Below, in pieces: positions 17,277 to 25,919 of a stretch of 40,717 bases of DNA. The notes below the pieces were generated by a model. The model was not told where the DNA came from. It made no database searches and saw nothing but the letters and a program-made list of their open reading frames with translations. Position 1 is the stretch's first letter, and the number at the start of each line of letters is the position of its first letter. Source of the stretch: Hyella patelloides LEGE 07179. Its GTDB lineage: Bacteria > Cyanobacteriota > Cyanobacteriia > Cyanobacteriales > Xenococcaceae. The position numbers and the translations under genes are program-made. The stretch spans positions 1 to 40,717 of the forward strand of contig NZ_LR213793.1 in NCBI RefSeq assembly GCF_900659865.1, written 5' to 3'.

Positions 17277-17618
17277 ATGAACACTCAAACATTCGCTATC
17301 GGAACAAAAAGACTCATCGTTGGCTTGCTTGCCATTTCTGCTTTAGGGGCTATTGCTCTCCCAGTCAGAGCAGATGAGGCAATTATACAAGAGTCTCGCC
17401 AAGAGTCGATCAACACTGGAGAGGGAAACACTTCTGTCCAAAATTCTAATCAAGAGAGCCGAATCCGCAATTCTCGCGATGGATACCGTCGTTATGACGA
17501 CGACAGTACTGGTGTTGTGCAAACCAACGATCAATTCTGCGATCAGTTAGGGGAAGATAATGTCTGCGCCCAAAATACCGACCAGCGTACCAATATCCGC
17601 CAGCGTCGCGACCGCTAA
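17277..17618 (+). CDS. Small exported Q/N-rich protein, unknown family (cluster gene 1)
   Basis: A 113-residue protein with a clear signal peptide: basic start, hydrophobic core IVGLLAISALGAIALP and likely cleavage after VRA near residue 32. The mature part is rich in Q, N, S and R, with three QxSRQES/NQESR-type segments. It holds two related motifs, INTGEGNTSVQ and DQLGEDNVCAQ, that share G-x-x-N-x-x-x-Q, a spacing that recalls curlin repeats although it is shorter. Two cysteines (FC, VC) nine residues apart may form a disulfide, and the end is very basic (RQRRDR). I do not recognise the family. It is the first of three consecutive plus-strand genes for small exported proteins. Confidence 0.72.
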   Translation: MNTQTFAIGTKRLIVGLLAISALGAIALPVRADEAIIQESRQESINTGEGNTSVQNSNQESRIRNSRDGYRRYDDDSTGVVQTNDQFCDQLGEDNVCAQNTDQRTNIRQRRDR

Positions 17619-17858
17619 TAGAACAAAACGGTATTTGCGTGCCACAAGGAGAGTGATTTCAGTCAAGGTTAGCTCTCTCAATTAAGCACTGTCTTACAAT
17701 TTTAGAGAGAAAGGAGGGATGTTGCTCTATCTGCTGCGACAATCTTTCCCGCAGTCTCCGCCATTGCACTACTGAGTAAATTGAGTAGATTTTTGGCTCT
17801 TGAGACCAACACATTTTCTCCTTTCTTTCTAAATCTTAAAAAGTTGAGGATTCAACTA

Positions 17859-18194
17859 ATGCAATTTAAAAAGCTAATTTTCGTTTTCGTTATCTTGGCT
17901 TTCTTGTCACCTGTAAAAGCCCATGGTGGCGAGATTGATGTCGAAGCTGGAGATGTCAAAATTAGAACCGAGCAAGATGGTCAAATTTCTGTAGATACTG
18001 GTAGCAATCGGGTCGAGCTAACCGAACAAGAACAAGATCGTCGCTCTACTCCCTGGTGGCAGCCCTGGAATTATTTCAACCGTCACCGAAGTAGCAGCAA
18101 TTGTACCAGCAGCACTTACCAACGGTCTACGCAAACCACCACAACTAATGGACATACCGAGGAAAGTAGTGTTTCTACAAGTACTTGTCGCTAA
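17859..18194 (+). CDS. Small exported Ser/Thr-rich protein, unknown family (cluster gene 2)
   Basis: A 111-residue protein. The ATG at 17859 is chosen because GAGGA lies 8 bp upstream and the product then begins with a textbook signal peptide (MQFKKLIFVFVILAFLSPVKA, split here as MQFKK, then the hydrophobic core, then PVKA). A longer frame from a TTG at 17781 is less likely. After cleavage before HGGE the mature chain has an acidic beta-like stretch (EIDVEAGDVKIRTEQDGQIS), a WWQPWNYF aromatic patch near the middle, and a Ser/Thr-rich tail with two cysteines (SNCTSS and the last but one residue). No family is recognised. It is separated by 26 bp from the next gene, so the two probably share a transcript. 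Confidence 0.65.
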   Translation: MQFKKLIFVFVILAFLSPVKAHGGEIDVEAGDVKIRTEQDGQISVDTGSNRVELTEQEQDRRSTPWWQPWNYFNRHRSSSNCTSSTYQRSTQTTTTNGHTEESSVSTSTCR

Positions 18195-18220
18195 ACAACG
18201 CAATTTTTGGGAGGTCATTA

Positions 18221-18601
18221 ATGAAATTGACAGGATATTATCTGAGCTTGTTATCTTTTTCTAGCTTTCTCATGGTCGTCGCCTCTTCTGTGACTAATTC
18301 CGCTTTGGCGCAATGCGTACAGGCTGATGTAGGAGTTCAATACAATATTAGTGGCTCAAAAGAACCAACAGAACGTAGCAATGATGTAGATATGCAGAGT
18401 GATGGAGATTGTCGGGGAAATTCCAGCGTAACTACAGGAGTACAAGGTAACGTGGGTGGTAATGGTCGAGTGCGTCAAGAACGGACAGTTCGTCATCGCT
18501 CTCAAGGTAGCGAAGATGATACTGGAGCAGGGGGGTCAACGGTTCAAGTTGAAACCAATCCTCAAATTGATGTCTACAATCCAGCCGATAATTTGAGATA
18601 A
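18221..18601 (+). CDS. Small exported protein with G/N/Q motif, unknown family (cluster gene 3)
   Basis: A 126-residue protein started at the ATG at 18221, which has a strong GGGAGGT ribosome site 5 bp upstream; a TTG at 18185 would be an unlikely alternative. The signal peptide ends with NSALA before QCVQ. The mature part has two cysteines (QC and GDC), a polar middle, the segment VQGNVGGNGRVRQ that resembles the G-x-N-ending-in-Q motif of cluster gene 1, and an acidic-polar tail with VQVETNPQIDVYNP. Function unknown. The shared export signal, size, polarity and close spacing suggest that the three genes act together at the cell surface or in the periplasm (inference). Confidence 0.68.
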   Translation: MKLTGYYLSLLSFSSFLMVVASSVTNSALAQCVQADVGVQYNISGSKEPTERSNDVDMQSDGDCRGNSSVTTGVQGNVGGNGRVRQERTVRHRSQGSEDDTGAGGSTVQVETNPQIDVYNPADNLR

Positions 18602-19110
18602 TAGCCTTATCTTGTTGTAAGAGCAATTAATCAATTCCTAGGAGCATGGCACTTTATCAATAGCTTTATTCTATCTAATCGATGAATCGATGATGATGGT
18701 TTGGAGTTTAGTATTTAGTTCCATGCTTCATTTAGTTTCTACTCAATTTACAGCCGTTTTCAGTTGGATAGACTCCGTTTTTAATTAGTTAGTTCGGAGC
18801 TTCCAAGCTCTAAGCTCTAAGCTTTTTAAAATTTGATTGTGGACAACGAGTATGAAAAGCGCAGTAATTTAATTTAATCCTGACATTGGCTTTTTCTTGT
18901 CATTTTATCTCTAAACTAAGTCAGAGAGTGACTTTTGAGAATAGATTTTATTTTTAAAAAACTGCGATATACTCCTGTGATTTTTTCAGTTTTTATATAC
19001 CTCTTGATGAGATCGTGACTCACTTTTTGTGGATGTTCTGCATAATTAGTTTACTTAACAAATTATTTTCTATTAGAAAAAAGCTCTTGACCTCTTGTTA
19101 TGCTTATTAC
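18602..19110. other. Spacer between convergent genes with AGCT-rich repeats
   Basis: No gene. It contains an AGCT-rich repeat run at about 18798-18826 (AAGCTCTAAGCTCTAAGCTT core), related in reverse complement to text near 38390-38430. The plus-strand exported-protein cluster and the minus-strand bvdR converge here, so terminators are expected, but no strong hairpin with a T-run stands out. Confidence 0.45.
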
Positions 19111-20085
19111 CTAATCAACCCTTACGGGTTGACCTATTTTCGCAGATTGACAAGCAGCATTAGCTACTTTGGTTGCATAAAGACTTGCAGAGGGTTGGAC
19201 GTAAAGACCTTTATTATCAAATAAGTGATTTAAAACCATTGTGGTATCTTTCGCAAACAAACCACGACGGCTGGTAACAGGAATTGGAGTTCTTTCTTTG
19301 CCTTTAATGAAAGTCCCTTTTTCCCCTTCAAATAATAATGTACCTCGATCGCCGTGAATTTCAAAAGTGCGATGTCCCCACCAAAAAATATCTCCTTTAC
19401 CATAAGTGATTTCTGCCACAATACCGTTAGTAAAATTCAACTGAGCATTACATAAACAAGCAGTAAAGTAATCAGTTCCCTCAAGATTCCAATAGCGATT
19501 TTGACAAAATACCTTCTCTACTTCACCAAATAAATCGGTTAAGCGATGAACTCTAGACAAAGCAGCATTTAAAGGAAAACCAAACATTTCTTTATGATAT
19601 TTCCAATTACGAGGAACATCTCTTTGGGGTGCAATAGTGTTGTAACGAGCGTAAAAAATATTTCCTATTTGTGGTAAATACTCCCTGATGGCTTGGTGTA
19701 AACCACCAATAATTTCCATGTGTTCAATGTGGAGTAATTTTTGCTTTTCTTTGGCTAGAGCAATAATTTCTAATGCTTCTGTATAGTTAAGAGCCAAAGG
19801 GTATTCTACTATAACGTGTTTATCTGATTGTAGCGCAGCACGAGCGATCGCACCATGATCTCGATTGACAGTACAAACAATTATTAAATCTAATTCAGCT
19901 TGACCAACCAGCCTCTGCCAAGAATCTACCGCAGAAACAGAGTAACTACTAGCAAACTCCTGAATTCTCTCTGGGCTATTTCCCGTCACACTAACCAGAA
20001 TAGCCCTTGTATCTTCGCTGATAGCTTCCGCTCTTTTTTTTGCAGCATATCCTGTACCTACTATGCCAATTTTCAATGTTTTCAT
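19111..20085 (-). CDS. bvdR: Biliverdin reductase (BvdR type), Gfo/Idh/MocA fold
   Basis: Reduces biliverdin IXalpha to bilirubin with NAD(P)H. The 324-residue protein begins with a Rossmann loop, GIVGTGYAAKKRAEA (residues 7-21), and carries the motifs HVIVEYPLALNYTEA and LHIEHMEIIGGLHQAIREYLPQIG. The next are FYARYNTIAPQRDVPRNWKYH and SRRGLFAKDT. These match the cyanobacterial BvdR of Synechocystis closely as I remember it, and distinguish it from other Gfo/Idh/MocA oxidoreductases. The length is as expected. In cyanobacteria BvdR influences phycobilisome pigment levels, since biliverdin is also the precursor of phycocyanobilin. It is monocistronic. The ferredoxin gene petF lies divergently 518 bp away. 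Confidence 0.92.
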   Translation of the reverse strand: MKTLKIGIVGTGYAAKKRAEAISEDTRAILVSVTGNSPERIQEFASSYSVSAVDSWQRLVGQAELDLIIVCTVNRDHGAIARAALQSDKHVIVEYPLALNYTEALEIIALAKEKQKLLHIEHMEIIGGLHQAIREYLPQIGNIFYARYNTIAPQRDVPRNWKYHKEMFGFPLNAALSRVHRLTDLFGEVEKVFCQNRYWNLEGTDYFTACLCNAQLNFTNGIVAEITYGKGDIFWWGHRTFEIHGDRGTLLFEGEKGTFIKGKERTPIPVTSRRGLFAKDTTMVLNHLFDNKGLYVQPSASLYATKVANAACQSAKIGQPVRVD

Positions 20086-20897
<812 letters not shown>

Positions 20898-20919
20898 GAT
20901 TAAAACTTTTAACTGTGGA

Positions 20920-20942
20920 GACGTTGCTTTATGAGTAGCGTC
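20920..20942 (+). terminator. Putative Rho-independent terminator of petF
   Basis: An 8-bp stem GACGTTGC / GTAGCGTC (with two G-U pairs) and a 7-base loop is followed by TTTATTGTTTT. It starts 22 bp after the petF stop codon, the right place for a terminator. Confidence 0.75.
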
Positions 20943-21489
20943 TTTATTGTTTTGTGGTGTTGCACCCGTTATGAGATGGTGGGGCAAAAGTGGCAAGTGC
21001 TTCATGTAGAGGAGCGACCACGAAACGTAGTTTCCGTCAGAATCGCGAACGCGCGAGGTAGCAAGTAACAGAATCTAGACAACGAATAAGGAAGATTTTA
21101 AAGCCGATAATTTAAAAATAATCCCGCAACTATGCAACGCCTATTTTGTTAGTTGTGTTGTAATTGCCTTCAGGTAAACATACCCTCGTTACAAATAATT
21201 GTCATTTCTATTGGGACAGCTTTTTTTGAACAATATCTTAATTAGTTGCTCTAACCTTGACAAAGTTAAATGCTCGATAGTTTATCTGGAATGTGGTTGA
21301 TTGGTAATGTTTCCATTACAGCTTGAGTTGGCATGATATTTGGGAAATTATCCCCATAGCTTTTACCTGAGTTAATCAGCGATTAACAACTAAAAAATAA
21401 CAAGAGTGCGCGTTTCCTAGAGCAAGGAAACATCGGCACAAGAAGGTCTTAGTCTTACTAGGTTGAAAATCATCGAGCTCTAACCATTA
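20943..21489. other. Spacer between petF and the DUF6679 gene
   Basis: No gene is seen. GC-rich, repeat-like text lies at about 20990-21070 (GAGCGACCACGAAACGTAGT and GAACGCGCGAGG segments). A perfect 7-bp hairpin GTTTCCT / AGGAAAC with a 6-base loop lies at 21412-21431, about 60 bp beyond the 3' end of the minus-strand gene at 21490. Confidence 0.45.
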
Positions 21490-21798
21490 CTAAACATCTG
21501 TTTCAGGCGATTGGGGACGTATTTGCTCTGCTTCGGGACAGTCATCAGAGATCGCAATTTCGGAATTAACCTTAGATACAGAGGCTAATTTTCTCATTAC
21601 AGAGCCAATGCTTTCTAAGCGAACCATTTCTTCCCAGGAACTAATTTCGTCGTCTTCTTCGGTTTCGTAACGAATAGTGACAAGATCGCCTTCAAAATCG
21701 ACAATCTTACCATTATCAATCCATCGTTGCTGATCCCGCAAGAAGATACAAACATCATGACCGTCTTGATATAGTTGATAAATCTTGCGGTGTAACAT
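21490..21798 (-). CDS. Cyanobacterial DUF6679-type protein
   Basis: A 102-residue acidic protein beginning MLHRKIYQLYQDGHDVCIFL. The first 65 residues (RDQQRWIDNGKIVDFEGDLV, then TIRYETEEDDEISSWEEMVR) look like a small beta-barrel, and an acidic, less conserved tail ends DCPEAEQ...ETDV. I recall this as a small protein conserved across cyanobacteria (DUF6679) without an assigned role; the fold hint (a strand-rich core with alternating charged residues) would fit binding of a nucleic acid or partner protein but is not evidence for it. The ribosome site GGAGAA precedes the ATG at 21798 on the minus strand. Confidence 0.72.
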   Translation of the reverse strand: MLHRKIYQLYQDGHDVCIFLRDQQRWIDNGKIVDFEGDLVTIRYETEEDDEISSWEEMVRLESIGSVMRKLASVSKVNSEIAISDDCPEAEQIRPQSPETDV

Positions 21799-21930
21799 GG
21801 GCTTCTCCTAACTATGAGTAAAAATCCTCGAAATTGAATCAAACTTGTGATTTACTCACTATATATATTTATTGTGACATAATTCTTTGCCAACAATAGA
21901 GTACTTTTTGCTAAAACACCATATAGTAAC

Positions 21931-22914
21931 TTAGCTAGGAAGATTTTCTAAATAATGCCAAAATTCTAACAGTTCCTCATCGGTTAAGTGAAGACGCGCT
22001 CGCTTACCATAGGTACTCAGTAGATAATCTCTTCCTTGTTCTTTTGTCCAACTGAGGCGTTTCATTTCTAAATCTATTTTGTGTCGGATTTCGTTGAAAT
22101 CTAACTCTAGGGTGTTTCCAGCTTCTACAGGTGTTATTTCTTCTGGGGGAGGAGGGGTCAGGGGTTGATCGAAAATATTGCTCTGAGATTCTATTGCAGG
22201 AGTAGTTTCTAGGCTAATTTCTTTTGTAATAGGTGTGGGTACAAAATCTGCTATTTCTGGCTGAGTATTTGGTTCGGGAGTTGTGATAGGGTTGCTGACT
22301 ACTTTTTCTGGGGGAGATAGTGTTACTGAAGGAGGGTTGTAACTTTGGTGATTGCTAGTTTGATTTCGAGGGGTTGCTGTAACTACTGTTTGGGCTGCTG
22401 TTGACCAACTGTCAGAGCAGGCTCCGTCGTGTCTTGGTGGGCGTTCCTTGGGCGAGGCAACCTCGCCAGGGGTGGATAGGGGGGACTTTTCTGGTTTGAT
22501 GTTTGGCTTCTCACAGTTGATTGCGGTCTGTTGAAGTCCCCCCATCCCCGCGCACCGCTCGTATGGCGGAGTCCCGTCAAGCGGGATCGAGATAATCTCT
22601 GACTGAGACTGTGGGGTTTGAGGACTAATAGCAGATTTTTCTAAGTTAACAGTCATTAAGGCTCTTTCTCTGGCTTTATCTTCTGCTTTTTCTATAGTTT
22701 CCGCAGCAGCTAAACCTGTTCCGAAGATAGTCTCTTCATTTTGCACAGAGACTTTAACTATATACAATCCTCGGTCAATATTAATTAGTTCACTAATGAG
22801 ACTTCCTTGGGGATAAAGATGGCGAAATTGATGCAACATGAGGTTGATTGTGCTTCCAGTTAATATACTTAATACTAAATTACTATTGGCTTGGGGTAAA
22901 GAAAAAGTTGCCAA
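21931..22914 (-). CDS. Two-domain cyanobacterial protein of unknown function with an in-frame palindromic insertion
   Basis: A 327-residue protein of three parts. Residues about 1-95 form a compact domain with LISELINIDRGLYIVKVSVQ and GTGLAAAETIEKAEDKARER, which faintly recalls Rad52-type single-strand annealing or double-stranded-RNA-binding folds. Residues about 95-265 are a Pro/Thr/Glu/Ser-rich linker. The last 55 residues (IDLEMKRLSWTKEQGRDYLL, then the segment KRARLHLTDEELLEFWHYLE) form a helical domain that I remember from several cyanobacterial proteins. Residues about 104-171 are encoded by a 201-bp copy of a dispersed palindromic repeat and include odd text such as YERCAGMGGLQQ and PGEVASPKERPP. 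A role in nucleic-acid binding is only a suggestion. Confidence 0.6.
   Translation of the reverse strand: MATFSLPQANSNLVLSILTGSTINLMLHQFRHLYPQGSLISELINIDRGLYIVKVSVQNEETIFGTGLAAAETIEKAEDKARERALMTVNLEKSAISPQTPQSQSEIISIPLDGTPPYERCAGMGGLQQTAINCEKPNIKPEKSPLSTPGEVASPKERPPRHDGACSDSWSTAAQTVVTATPRNQTSNHQSYNPPSVTLSPPEKVVSNPITTPEPNTQPEIADFVPTPITKEISLETTPAIESQSNIFDQPLTPPPPEEITPVEAGNTLELDFNEIRHKIDLEMKRLSWTKEQGRDYLLSTYGKRARLHLTDEELLEFWHYLENLPS
22403..22603. repeat. Palindromic repeat, GTCAGAG/CTCTGAC family, copy 2, inside a coding sequence
   Basis: This begins GACCAACTGTCAGAGCAGG and ends ATAATCTCTGAC, like the copy at 10417-10485, but is expanded by nested palindromes: GCGAGG/CCTCGC, GGGGGGACTT/AAGTCCCCCC and CCCG/CGGG. 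Its 201 bp are a multiple of three and contain no stop in the host frame, so the gene at 21931-22914 stays open across it. Confidence 0.8.
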
Positions 22915-23457
22915 TAATCAAAAGAAACTTAAAATATATAGAAGCTAGCTCTAAAACTAATTTTCACTATTGAATTTCTAAAATGTTTTTGGTAAATCAT
23001 TTGTTTTTTCAGTAGTATCAAGTTCAATAGCTACAGAGGTTAACTCCACTGGGTTAGATTAAACAATCAGATAGTTTATTTTGAGAGGTCAACTTTAGGA
23101 AGTGAATAACCGTATCGTCAGCCAAGGGCGTAGTCATGTTCACTTTATTAGCTAAAACTATACTTTTCTTGCTGAATTCCCAATCTAAAATAAATAATTG
23201 TTAATCAGACGAACCCAATAATAGTAACTTCTCTGAAAGCAAAATACTATGTTTGGCTGGAAATCTTTATTAATTGCTAACCATAACTCCAAGCAACTAG
23301 AACCAACAAATATTAGTAATCGTAGCTATAGATCGAAGCTAGCTTGTCTACTTCGTTGCGGTAATACTAGCATATAGTCCGTATCTGGAGTTAGATTCAA
23401 TCATTTCTTTTGAGAAGCGTTTCCTATTTTTTTATTAACTAGAAAGGATTATTATTG
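22915..23457. other. Divergent spacer upstream of zam
   Basis: No convincing gene. A 42-codon frame (ATG at 23249, stop at 23375-23377) is present on the plus strand but has only a weak ribosome site and no recognisable motif. Promoters for the divergent genes at 22914 (minus) and 23458 (plus) must lie here. Text GAGAAGCGTTTCC and AGAAAGGATT just before zam includes its likely ribosome site AAGG. Confidence 0.45.
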
Positions 23458-25734
23458 ATGGATTTTTCAATCGCCACGCTACTATCACAGTTTGTAGATG
23501 ATAAATTAGTTGCCAGAAAAAACCTAGAGAAAAAACTAGGCTGTGAAGATGAGGAGAGTATCCAAAAATTAGAAATTGTGCTGGATGCCTTAGAAAGAAC
23601 TAATGTTTTGGCAAAAGAACGAGGTAAATATCGCAAAATCGCTGAAGAAGGGGTGGTAGAAGCCAAATTACGCTGTTCTAGTAAAGGATTTTGCTTTGCG
23701 ATTCAAGACGATGAAAATGCGGATGATATTTATATCAAAGAAAGTCATCTTAGTAATGCTTGGAATGGCGATCGCGTTTTAGTGACAACAATTAAAGAAG
23801 GTAGTCGTCGTCGTTCTCCTGAAGGGGAAGTAAAAGTTATTTTAGAACGAGCCAATCCTTCCTTATTAGCCACTGTTACCGAGACAGAAATAGGTTATCG
23901 AGCAATTCCGCTAGACGATCGCTTATTATTTGAATTAGACCTTCAAGAAAATGGCAAAAATTTAAAAGAAGCCATTGAACATTTAGTTCATGTTTCTGTT
24001 TTACGTTATCCCATCGCGCAAAATTCCCCTTTAGGTCAAGTCACTAAAATCTTGGGGAGTGATGCAGAGGAAGCTTCTGATATCGATATTGTTTCTTGTA
24101 AACACGATCTACCCCATGAGTTTAAAGAGACTGTCACAGAAGCAGCTAGTAAATTACCTTCTAGAGTTTTAACCGCCGAAATCAAAAAAAGATTAGACCT
24201 TAGAGACAAACTTACTGTAGCGATTGGTTCAGAAGCAGAATCCTCTGATGAAGGTTGGATTGAAAACGCTCTTTCTTTAGAACAAACTGATGAGGGAAAC
24301 TGGGAATTAGGCATTCATATTGCAGATGTAGCACATTATATTGAAGCAGATACCTTATTAGATCGTACTGCTCAAAGAAGAAGCACCGCTATCAATTTAC
24401 ATACTAAAGTAATTCCCATTTTTCCCGAACAAGTAAGTAAAATTTGTTCTCTTAAACCAGGTAAAAATCGCTTAACAATTTCGATCCTGATTACTATTAA
24501 TCCTCAAGGAGAAATTATTGAATCTCGCATTCAACCTTCTGCGGTGTCTGTAGATCATTTCTTTACTTATCAAGAAGTCCAATCTTTGCTTGGTGAATCA
24601 GAAAAAGTAAGTAAGAAACTCGAACCAGCAGTTAAAGTACTTAACGATTTATTTTTTACCCTGAGTCCTCTAATTAAAGCCCAACGCTTACAAAGAGGAG
24701 GCTTTGAAATTGTTACCCCAGAAATCACAGGGATTAATAAAGACGAAGGAAAATTAGGAGCGATTTTAGTAGCGTCTAACTTACCAATTAATGCTTTATT
24801 AACTGAATTGATGATCTTGGTGGGTAAAGTAGTCGCCGAGAGGTTAAAAAATTGGGGAGTACCAGGAATTTATTGCATTCAACCTCAACCCGATGTCGAT
24901 GAATTAGAAGACTTACTCAAGTTAAGTAAAAATCTTGGATTAGATATTACTCTCGATGCAGAAGATTCTGAAGGCGAAATTCAGTCCCAAGACTATCAAC
25001 TATTAACCCAACAGTTTGCTAGTTCAGAAGAAGTCTTAGTGCTTAACTATCTGCTGCAAAATACTCTCAAACCAATTAAATATGTTACCAAACCAGGAAT
25101 GCACTTCGGTTTAGCCTATGAAGACGGTTACACCCACTGTATTTCCCCTGGACAAAGGTATATTGATTTAATTGTGCAACGAATTCTCAAAGTTGTTTTT
25201 GAACATGGACGAGATCGCCGTACCACAAGAACTAAAACAGGAGTAGACCTCTATAGTAGTAACTGTCACGGAGAAATTAATTGGAATGTCTTACCCCCTG
25301 CAATGCACGAACAAATTGATAACGAGATTCACGCCATGTTACCCCGTCTCAACGATCGCGAAAAAGTAGCTGAAGATGCTGAAAAAGACCTCGAAGGGTT
25401 AAAGAAAGCCGAGAAAATGAAAGAACGCACAGGCAAAGTTTTTGAAGGCTTAATTGCAGGCGTACAGTCCTATGGCTTCTTTGTGGAAATAGAAGATTTG
25501 TTAGTAGAAGGCTTAGTACACGTCAGTTCCCTCAAAGACGATTGGTACGAATATCGTTCCCGTGAAAGCTGTTTGAGAGGACGTAAAAATAATACCACCT
25601 ATCGTTTAGGCGATCGTGTAGAAGTAGAAGTTAAAAGTGTTGATTACTATCGCCAACAGATTGATTTAGTTACCATCAACGGTAAAGATAACAACGATAA
25701 CGGTAACGGTAATTCTAGTTGGGAAGAAGAGTAA
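23458..25734 (+). CDS. zam: Zam-type RNase II/R (RNB) family protein with degenerate active site
   Basis: A 758-residue protein started at the ATG at 23458 (AAGG site 10 bp upstream). The order is that of RNB exonucleases: N-terminal region and cold-shock-like domains (to about 230), a central RNB domain (about 245-620), and a C-terminal S1 domain (about 660-735, GKVFEGLIAGVQSYGFFVEI) that contains the RGRKNNTTYRLGD loop. The catalytic Asp cluster is lost: where RNB enzymes have ID...D-x-DD, this reads I256-G257 and W267-I268-E269-N270-A271-L272. Such degeneracy is the hallmark of the cyanobacterial Zam group, known from acetazolamide resistance and linked to photosynthetic pigment control. 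It probably binds RNA without cutting it. It is a single gene. Confidence 0.82.
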   Translation: MDFSIATLLSQFVDDKLVARKNLEKKLGCEDEESIQKLEIVLDALERTNVLAKERGKYRKIAEEGVVEAKLRCSSKGFCFAIQDDENADDIYIKESHLSNAWNGDRVLVTTIKEGSRRRSPEGEVKVILERANPSLLATVTETEIGYRAIPLDDRLLFELDLQENGKNLKEAIEHLVHVSVLRYPIAQNSPLGQVTKILGSDAEEASDIDIVSCKHDLPHEFKETVTEAASKLPSRVLTAEIKKRLDLRDKLTVAIGSEAESSDEGWIENALSLEQTDEGNWELGIHIADVAHYIEADTLLDRTAQRRSTAINLHTKVIPIFPEQVSKICSLKPGKNRLTISILITINPQGEIIESRIQPSAVSVDHFFTYQEVQSLLGESEKVSKKLEPAVKVLNDLFFTLSPLIKAQRLQRGGFEIVTPEITGINKDEGKLGAILVASNLPINALLTELMILVGKVVAERLKNWGVPGIYCIQPQPDVDELEDLLKLSKNLGLDITLDAEDSEGEIQSQDYQLLTQQFASSEEVLVLNYLLQNTLKPIKYVTKPGMHFGLAYEDGYTHCISPGQRYIDLIVQRILKVVFEHGRDRRTTRTKTGVDLYSSNCHGEINWNVLPPAMHEQIDNEIHAMLPRLNDREKVAEDAEKDLEGLKKAEKMKERTGKVFEGLIAGVQSYGFFVEIEDLLVEGLVHVSSLKDDWYEYRSRESCLRGRKNNTTYRLGDRVEVEVKSVDYYRQQIDLVTINGKDNNDNGNGNSSWEEE

Positions 25735-25747
25735 ATTTAAGGATTAA

Positions 25748-25796
25748 GTAGGGTGGGCGATCGAAGGAAGTACGAAGAGTGCATTGCCCACCTTAC
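25748..25796. repeat. Palindromic repeat GTAGGGTGGGC / GCCCACCTTAC
   Basis: The 11-bp ends pair at 10 positions around a spacer containing CGAAGGAAGTACGAAGAGTG. A close relative lies at 29331-29377 after the acetolactate synthase gene. Both sit just downstream of genes on the plus strand, so they may act as transcript-end structures, but no T-run follows. Confidence 0.75.
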
Positions 25797-25919
25797 AATT
25801 ACAATTATTTAGCCGAAAACCAGCACGATCTATAAGTTTTGAGAAACTAACAACTGATAACCCATAACTGTACAAGCAAACAACCGTTTGCCACTACCCA
25901 CTAACCATTAACAAAAATA

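Noticed and set aside
23249-23377. A 42-codon frame in the zam upstream region
   Set aside because: Weak ribosome site, no motif, and a location in a promoter-bearing spacer; kept only as a note in the spacer entry.
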